Assembly (NCBI GenBank): GCA_000433315.1
Contig: FR893351.1
Span: forward strand, 1-10,371
Reading direction: 5' to 3'
Length of the DNA: 10,371 nucleotides
Source of the DNA: Firmicutes bacterium CAG:345
GTDB lineage: Bacteria; Bacillota_I; Bacilli_A; RFN20; CAG-288
Part shown: positions 6,511 through 10,371 of the stretch, piece after piece
Layout: each line of letters opens with the position of its first letter
Numbering within the stretch: position 1 is the stretch's first letter
Program-made: the position numbers and the translations under genes
Notes under the pieces: model-generated
What the model saw: only the letters and a program-made list of their open reading frames with translations
Told to the model about the DNA's origin: nothing
Database searches by the model: none

Positions 6511-7148
6511 AATTTTTCCCCATTATTATTCATATTCGCTGTGCCAATATATTTTGAATAGACAGAATGATCAGGTAAAGCTTTCCTCTTATTAAAGGCA
6601 ATAAATCTTCTTACCCACTCTTTAACCATACCATCAGTTACCAAGATAAAATGAACTATTTCATAATCTGGAGTAGTAGAAAAACCTTTTTTCATCCAAA
6701 GTGAAATAGAAGAGATAAAATTAGCAAAATAGAAACTTAAAATATAATCCATATCATCGGCACTCAAATATTCAACATCAGGAATCCATTTAGTAATTTC
6801 CGAACGAAGAATATCTTTTCCAAGCTTTTGGATTTTATCATACAAAACCCCCGCTTGGCTGCTGGTAGCAATATTGGTAAAAATAACTCTATTTGCATAG
6901 ATGTAATTATATAAATCCATCAACAATTCACGGATATTATTATAAGAACTATTTTTTCTGACATTGACGCCTTCAGCAATAATTATGGACATTAAACAAT
7001 CATTTAAATCAGCAAAATAATAATAGAAACTCTGTCTTGAAACACCAGCTGTACGGCATAATGTAGCAACACTGATTTCATCATATGGGGTAGTTTTCAA
7101 CATATTGAGCAAAGTTGAAACTATAATTTTTGAATAATTTCTATTCAT
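6507..7148 (-). CDS. TetR/AcrR-family transcriptional regulator
   Basis: The 213-residue protein has an N-terminal TetR helix-turn-helix: LLNMLKTTPYDEISVATL followed by AGVSRQSFYYYFADLNDCL (about 13-52), with the recognition helix at VSRQSFYYYF. The rest is an all-helical ligand and dimer domain with aromatic-rich helices such as DYILSFYFANFISSISLWMKKG. The inducer is unknown. The start ATG 7148 follows a GGTGAT-type site. The promoter upstream holds a 25-bp imperfect palindrome across the -10 and spacer, which implies negative autoregulation. The stop TGA overlaps the start of the alcohol dehydrogenase, so it leads a unit with that enzyme, glyA and probably the M50-like gene. Confidence 0.93.
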   Translation of the reverse strand: MNRNYSKIIVSTLLNMLKTTPYDEISVATLCRTAGVSRQSFYYYFADLNDCLMSIIIAEGVNVRKNSSYNNIRELLMDLYNYIYANRVIFTNIATSSQAGVLYDKIQKLGKDILRSEITKWIPDVEYLSADDMDYILSFYFANFISSISLWMKKGFSTTPDYEIVHFILVTDGMVKEWVRRFIAFNKRKALPDHSVYSKYIGTANMNNNGEKL

Positions 7149-7162
7149 AACATCACCGCCAT

Positions 7163-7187
7163 TATTGTACTAAATATTTTTACAATA
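7163..7187. promoter_or_regulatory. Probable TetR operator (25-bp imperfect palindrome)
   Basis: The half-sites TATTGTA (7163-7169) and TACAATA (7181-7187) are perfect 7-base inverted repeats separated by 11 bases. Two further inner positions on each side also pair, so 9 of 12 positions are symmetric. It covers the -10 box, the whole spacer and the first base of the -35 box of the TetR gene promoter. Size and position are typical of TetR-family operators; binding is inferred. Confidence 0.65.
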
Positions 7188-7192
7188 GTCAA
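7164..7192 (-). promoter_or_regulatory. Promoter of the TetR-ADH-glyA unit
   Basis: Minus-strand TTGACT (7192-7187), a 17-base spacer and TACAAT (7169-7164) each match the sigma-A consensus at five of six positions. The ATG follows about 15 bases after the -10, so the leader is very short. The -35 box shares bases with the T-run of the upstream gene's terminator. Confidence 0.85.
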
Positions 7193-7219
7193 AAAGAGCA
7201 TCTTAACTGGATGCTCTTT
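7191..7219 (-). terminator. Rho-independent terminator after the M29 aminopeptidase
   Basis: Minus-strand arms AAAGAGCATC (7219-7210) and GATGCTCTTT (7202-7193) form a perfect 10-bp stem with a 7-base loop, then continue into T at 7192-7191. It separates the aminopeptidase from the TetR-led unit. Confidence 0.9.
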
Positions 7220-7239
7220 GAATACTTATATAAATTTAA

Positions 7240-8478
7240 TTAAATAGCGAAATCACCATCTTTGAAAATGACAATTTCTTTACCGTTTTTATCAGTACCA
7301 ATAATCGAAAGATCTTCAGTACCGATCATGAAATCAACATGTTCACGGCTTTGATTTAAACCAGCTTCTTCAAGTTCTTCAACGCTCATTGCTTCACCAT
7401 TAGAAACACATTCAGCAAAAGAAGCACCCAATGCCAAATGACAAGCCGCATTTTCATCAAATAAAGTATTATAGAAAAGAATATTCATCTCTGAAATTGG
7501 AGAATGGAAAGGAACCAAAGCACATTCTCCTAAACGGCAAGATCCTTCATCAAAATCAATGATGCTTTTCAAAGTATCGTAACCGACTTCAGCACCATAA
7601 TCAACAACCTTACCATTTTCAAATTTGAGGAAGAACTTATCAATTATATTGCCATTATAAGATAAAGCCTTTGAGGAATAGACAATACCATCAACCTTAT
7701 CTTTATGTGGAGAAGCAAAGACTTCCTCAGTTGGCAAATTAGGAACAAATTCTGAATTATAACGGCTTTGAACAGCATTAGCAGCAGCAAAACGATAATT
7801 GTTTGGTAAACCAATAACTAAATCTGTTCCATTCTTACTTTGATAGTGCAAGCTCTTTAATTTCATCTTATTCAAAGCATTAGCATTGCGATTTAAAGTA
7901 GCGATATGCTTTTTCCAACTTTCAATTGGAGTATTATCAGCATCGATTCGACAAGCTTTATAGATAGCTTCCCACAAACTTATTTGAGCTTGAGTTGGAG
8001 TAGCTTTTGGGAATACTCTTTCCGCCCACTTTTTAGTAGGAACAGCAGCGATACACCAAGCTAATTCATTGTTCATATAAATTTGACGATAAGGGAAAGT
8101 AGCCTTATTAAGAGCACTATTATAAGCGGTAACCTTTTCAACACCGACAGAACTATAGATATTAGGATCATTACCTACCAACATAATTCTAGCCATTCCT
8201 CTATCAGTATAAGATTTCATAGCCTCAACATCTAAAGGATTAACCTTGGATAATCTTTTGATAGGGGTATGTAACATCTTTTGTTTGATCAATAAAGGAT
8301 CAGAATAACTAACTTCAATATTTTTAACCTTATGAGCATATAGAGACAAGGTTAAATAATGGACAAATTGTGCCATTTCTACCGATGCAAAAATAACTAT
8401 GTCTTGATTACTGTTTGCACCTATGCCAACTTCTGCTATCAAGTCAGCATACTTTTTCATCATTTTTACTTTTTTCAT
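7240..8478 (-). CDS. M29-family metallo-aminopeptidase (AmpS/PepS type)
   Basis: This cytosolic aminopeptidase removes N-terminal residues from peptides using a two-metal site. The 412-residue length fits family M29. The N-terminal domain has the usual KYADLIAEVGIG opening. The catalytic half holds the metal-ligand and catalytic blocks: NLPTEEVFASPH (247-258; E251/E252), LGECALVPFHSPI (316-328; E318), NTLFDENAACHLALG (337-351; H347) and HVDFMIGTEDLSI (380-392; H380, D382). All expected acidic and histidine ligands appear intact. The start ATG 8478 has AAAGAGG upstream at 6-base spacing; in-frame ATGs at codons 6 and 7 are less well placed. It is flanked by AT-rich DNA upstream and a terminator downstream, so it is probably transcribed alone. 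Confidence 0.93.
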   Translation of the reverse strand: MKKVKMMKKYADLIAEVGIGANSNQDIVIFASVEMAQFVHYLTLSLYAHKVKNIEVSYSDPLLIKQKMLHTPIKRLSKVNPLDVEAMKSYTDRGMARIMLVGNDPNIYSSVGVEKVTAYNSALNKATFPYRQIYMNNELAWCIAAVPTKKWAERVFPKATPTQAQISLWEAIYKACRIDADNTPIESWKKHIATLNRNANALNKMKLKSLHYQSKNGTDLVIGLPNNYRFAAANAVQSRYNSEFVPNLPTEEVFASPHKDKVDGIVYSSKALSYNGNIIDKFFLKFENGKVVDYGAEVGYDTLKSIIDFDEGSCRLGECALVPFHSPISEMNILFYNTLFDENAACHLALGASFAECVSNGEAMSVEELEEAGLNQSREHVDFMIGTEDLSIIGTDKNGKEIVIFKDGDFAI

Positions 8479-8766
8479 TTATTACCTCTTTTTCATTATA
8501 TAAGATTTTTTTGTATTTTTAATATTAATATAATCAATTGTAACCACTTTCATAAAATATTTTACTATTTTTTATAAAAAACTTTAATTTTTTTGAAAAA
8601 ATAATAAAAAAACATAATAAACTAATTTTAAGATAAGTTTTTAACAAAAATAAGTATTAACATTATATTTTTATATTAAAAATAAATCAACCATTTAAAT
8701 AAAGAAATATGCATTTACCGATAATAAATATTTATTTGGTATATTATATATTTTATTAAAAATACA
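8479..8766. other. Very AT-rich intergenic region
   Basis: No gene, RNA or GC-rich terminator hairpin is evident. The DNA is almost entirely A and T. A 14-bp palindrome AATAAATATTTATT lies at 8723-8736, loosely flanked by ACC and GGT. TATAAT at 8500-8495 (minus strand) sits too close to the ribosome binding site to be a safe -10 call. A weak TTGATT-16-TACAAA pair lies further upstream. The aminopeptidase promoter must be here but cannot be fixed. Confidence 0.6.
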
Positions 8767-10083
8767 TTATAAAAACATAACCATATAATGAGGAATAGTT
8801 AATTTGTTTTCGTTTACACCAACATTTCCATCTACAATTTTATAAGCTACTGTTGGTTTATATTTTTCAATAAATCTATTCAAAGACTTTGTTGCCGTAT
8901 TTCCTGCCTTCACTTCCACAGGAATAACTTCTCCATTTTTTTCTATCAAAAATTCTAATTCATTAGAATCATCTGGCTTGTAATAATATAATTCATATCC
9001 ATTTTTAACCAAAATTTCTGCAATTATATTCTCATAAATGCCACCCTTAGCATTCCCTTTTATAACATTTTCTAGAACAGCTTTTTTAGTTTCAAATCCA
9101 TACATAGCACACAATAAGCCAGTATCATTAATATATAATTTGAACTGATTTTCATCAGCATTTGCCATAAGTGGCAAATAGGGTTCATGAATATTATAAC
9201 AAGGATTGACAATATTGGAATCTTTCAACCATTGAATACTTCCACCATATTTTTTACTTGTCTGTCCTTTCTCAACCGTAGAATATTGAAACTTTGTAAT
9301 TTCTTTTGCTAATTGTCTAGGAATTGCTTCATAGCATCTACGAACTTTATTTTTTTCAGCACCTTTTGCATGCTTTGAAATATCAAAACGATAATTTTCA
9401 AGTATTTTTTCTTGTATTGCAGCTACTTTAGTAAAGTCATGATTTTCAACATAGTCAGCCACAACTTCAGGCATGCCACCAACAACCATATATTCACGAA
9501 ATAAAGTTTCATATTTTTCATTTAAAGCAAATGGTACTTTTTCTTTATTATCAAAAAGTTCTCTTAAATAAGAAATGCCATTTTCATATCCTTCTGCCCA
9601 TAAAAATTCTTCAAAATCCAATGAATACATTGTTAAAAACATTTCATAACCAGTAGGAACGGACTCTGGTTCTTCAGTATTTTCATCAGCATCTTCTCCA
9701 TAAGTTAACCCTAATAAACTTCCTGAAGTAATGACATCAAATCTTCCATCTTCTGCTAAAAATTTTAATGCAGTTCTTGCATTTCCACATGCTTGAATTT
9801 CATCTAAAAAAATTAAAGTATTTCCTTTAACAAAATTAACGCCATTTATCATAGCTGACATTCTTTTATAAATGGAATCAGCATCTAAAGATCCGTTAAA
9901 AATTTGTTTCAATTCTTGATTTTTAATAAAGTTAATCTCAATAAAACTTTCGTATTCTTTTTTTCCAAACTCACGAATAATATATGTCTTTCCAACTTGC
10001 CTTGCACCTTCTACCATAAGACAATTATTTTTATGTGTTCTTTTCCAATCAACAAGTTTTTGATATATTTTTCTTTTTAACAT
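8767..10083 (-). CDS. AAA+ ATPase with DUF4143 / PD-(D/E)xK-like C-terminal domain
   Basis: The 438-residue product has the AAA_14 plus DUF4143 layout. Walker A is G26-ARQVGK-T33, Walker B is LIFLDEIQ (90-97), and TSGS (119-122) fits a sensor-1 position. The DUF4143 region follows from about residue 190, with YMVVGGMPEVV (198-208) and LYINDTGLLCAMYG (316-329). The C-terminus carries E375-L-E377-F...IPVEVKAG (387-394; E390-x-K392), a PD-(D/E)xK nuclease-like signature. Family members are widespread, often in many copies and horizontally spread; their role is not established. The start ATG 10083 follows AAAGGAG at ideal spacing. A strong promoter with three upstream 22-bp repeats controls it. 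It appears to be transcribed alone. Confidence 0.93.
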   Translation of the reverse strand: MLKRKIYQKLVDWKRTHKNNCLMVEGARQVGKTYIIREFGKKEYESFIEINFIKNQELKQIFNGSLDADSIYKRMSAMINGVNFVKGNTLIFLDEIQACGNARTALKFLAEDGRFDVITSGSLLGLTYGEDADENTEEPESVPTGYEMFLTMYSLDFEEFLWAEGYENGISYLRELFDNKEKVPFALNEKYETLFREYMVVGGMPEVVADYVENHDFTKVAAIQEKILENYRFDISKHAKGAEKNKVRRCYEAIPRQLAKEITKFQYSTVEKGQTSKKYGGSIQWLKDSNIVNPCYNIHEPYLPLMANADENQFKLYINDTGLLCAMYGFETKKAVLENVIKGNAKGGIYENIIAEILVKNGYELYYYKPDDSNELEFLIEKNGEVIPVEVKAGNTATKSLNRFIEKYKPTVAYKIVDGNVGVNENKLTIPHYMVMFL

Positions 10084-10112
10084 AAGTATCTCCTTTATGT
10101 TTAATCAATTAC

Positions 10113-10141
10113 ATAATATTTCATTTATTTATGCTTGTCAA
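10113..10141 (-). promoter_or_regulatory. Strong promoter of the DUF4143 ATPase
   Basis: Minus-strand TTGACA (10141-10136) is a perfect -35 box, followed by a 17-base spacer and TATTAT (10118-10113, 5/6). Transcription should start about 20-25 bases before the ATG, leaving room for the AAAGGAG site. The first 22-bp repeat ends 2 bases upstream of the -35. Confidence 0.88.
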
Positions 10142-10143
10142 AC

Positions 10144-10231
10144 AAAAAAGGAATAAAAACGGATACTCTTTTGTCGAAAAAAGGAATAAAATCCGATATC
10201 TGAATACTATAAAAAGGAATAAAAACGGATA
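10144..10231. repeat. Three 22-bp direct repeats with 33-bp period
   Basis: Units lie at 10144-10165, 10177-10198 and 10210-10231, separated by two 11-base spacers of unlike sequence. Each contains AAAAAGGAATAAAA and ends in CGGATA or CCGATA. The second unit differs from the first at two positions and the third at one. The array sits immediately upstream of the ATPase -35 box. The 33-bp step is close to three helical turns, so the units face nearly the same side of DNA, as expected for cooperative protein binding. The sequence reads as an open repeat on the plus strand only between stops, so coding is unlikely. Confidence 0.88.
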
Positions 10232-10257
10232 TACTAAAAATAATAAGTCTATCATTT

Positions 10258-10371
10258 TCAATTTTCCATATTTATTAAGTGTTTAAGAACATAAAATTTC
10301 CATTCACTATTATAAATATAAGCTTTTTTATTGTTTTCACGTATATCATCATCACATTTTGATATTTTTTT
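10258..10371 (-). CDS. Possible C-terminal end of a gene entering from the right
   Basis: A frame is open from the window edge for 37 codons to TGA at 10260-10258. Its end reads AYIYNSEWKFYVLKHLINMEN. The mix of charged and aromatic residues, with Trp, Cys and Arg codons in AT-rich DNA, looks coding rather than random. The other minus frames contain stops. It is too short to identify or to be sure of. Confidence 0.4.
   Translation of the reverse strand, partial: KKISKCDDDIRENNKKAYIYNSEWKFYVLKHLINMEN

Noticed and set aside
8359..8577. Plus-strand 72-codon frame
   Set aside because: It is partly antisense to the aminopeptidase start and partly AT-rich intergenic DNA giving Phe, Ile and Tyr codons; no ribosome binding site.
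8723..8736. Palindrome AATAAATATTTATT as a terminator or operator
   Set aside because: It consists only of A and T in very AT-rich DNA, with no following T-run on the minus strand, so chance is a sufficient explanation.
10144..10231. The 33-bp-period repeats as a CRISPR array or a coding repeat
   Set aside because: Units of 22 bp with 11-bp spacers are too short for CRISPR and no cas gene is present. The 33-bp step would keep frame, but the plus-strand reading is broken by TGA and TAA.

Overview
The window looks like chromosome from a low-G+C Gram-positive bacterium of the Bacilli (Mollicutes-like, Erysipelotrichales or RF39-type gut relatives). The evidence is AT-rich codon use and intergenic DNA, strong AGGAG-type ribosome binding sites, sigma-A-type promoters, and a one-piece tmRNA. 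TGG encodes Trp and TGA ends at least one gene (the TetR gene), so the ordinary genetic code is used. The exact lineage cannot be fixed from this sequence. Every gene I can support is on the minus strand, so the window is best read from right to left.

Right end (10371 to 8767): the last 37 codons of a possible gene that runs in from outside the window. Then come three 22-bp direct repeats with an exact 33-bp period, placed directly upstream of a near-perfect promoter (TTGACA-17-TATTAT). That promoter drives an AAA+ ATPase with a C-terminal DUF4143 / PD-(D/E)xK-like domain. About 290 bp of very AT-rich DNA follows.

Middle (8478 to 2900): a monocistronic M29 metallo-aminopeptidase with its own terminator. 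Next is a compact unit of a TetR-family regulator, an iron-type alcohol dehydrogenase (4-base ATGA overlap), and glyA (serine hydroxymethyltransferase, 12-base gap). It ends with a polytopic membrane protein that looks like an M50-type site-2 protease whose HExxH motif has been lost. The TetR promoter (TTGACT-17-TACAAT) contains a 25-bp imperfect palindrome, which suggests autorepression of the unit. A hairpin-plus-U-run terminator closes it.

ssrA (2846 to 2458): a complete tmRNA with promoter, leader hairpin and strong terminator. Its reading frame encodes a tag ending in AAAAC rather than the usual LAA-like end.

Left end (2316 to 1): directly downstream of ssrA lies a four-gene cassette with 9 to 36 base gaps: a SUFU-domain protein, a small YhbY/CRM-fold RNA-binding-like protein lacking the GxxG loop, a conserved protein of unknown function, and a Sel1-repeat protein cut by the window edge. 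The Sel1 gene is clearly richer in G+C than its neighbours. SUFU proteins are known immunity proteins of polymorphic toxin systems, and ssrA 3' ends are common island integration sites. The cassette may therefore be an accessory (immunity or defence) insertion, although no toxin or integrase is visible here.
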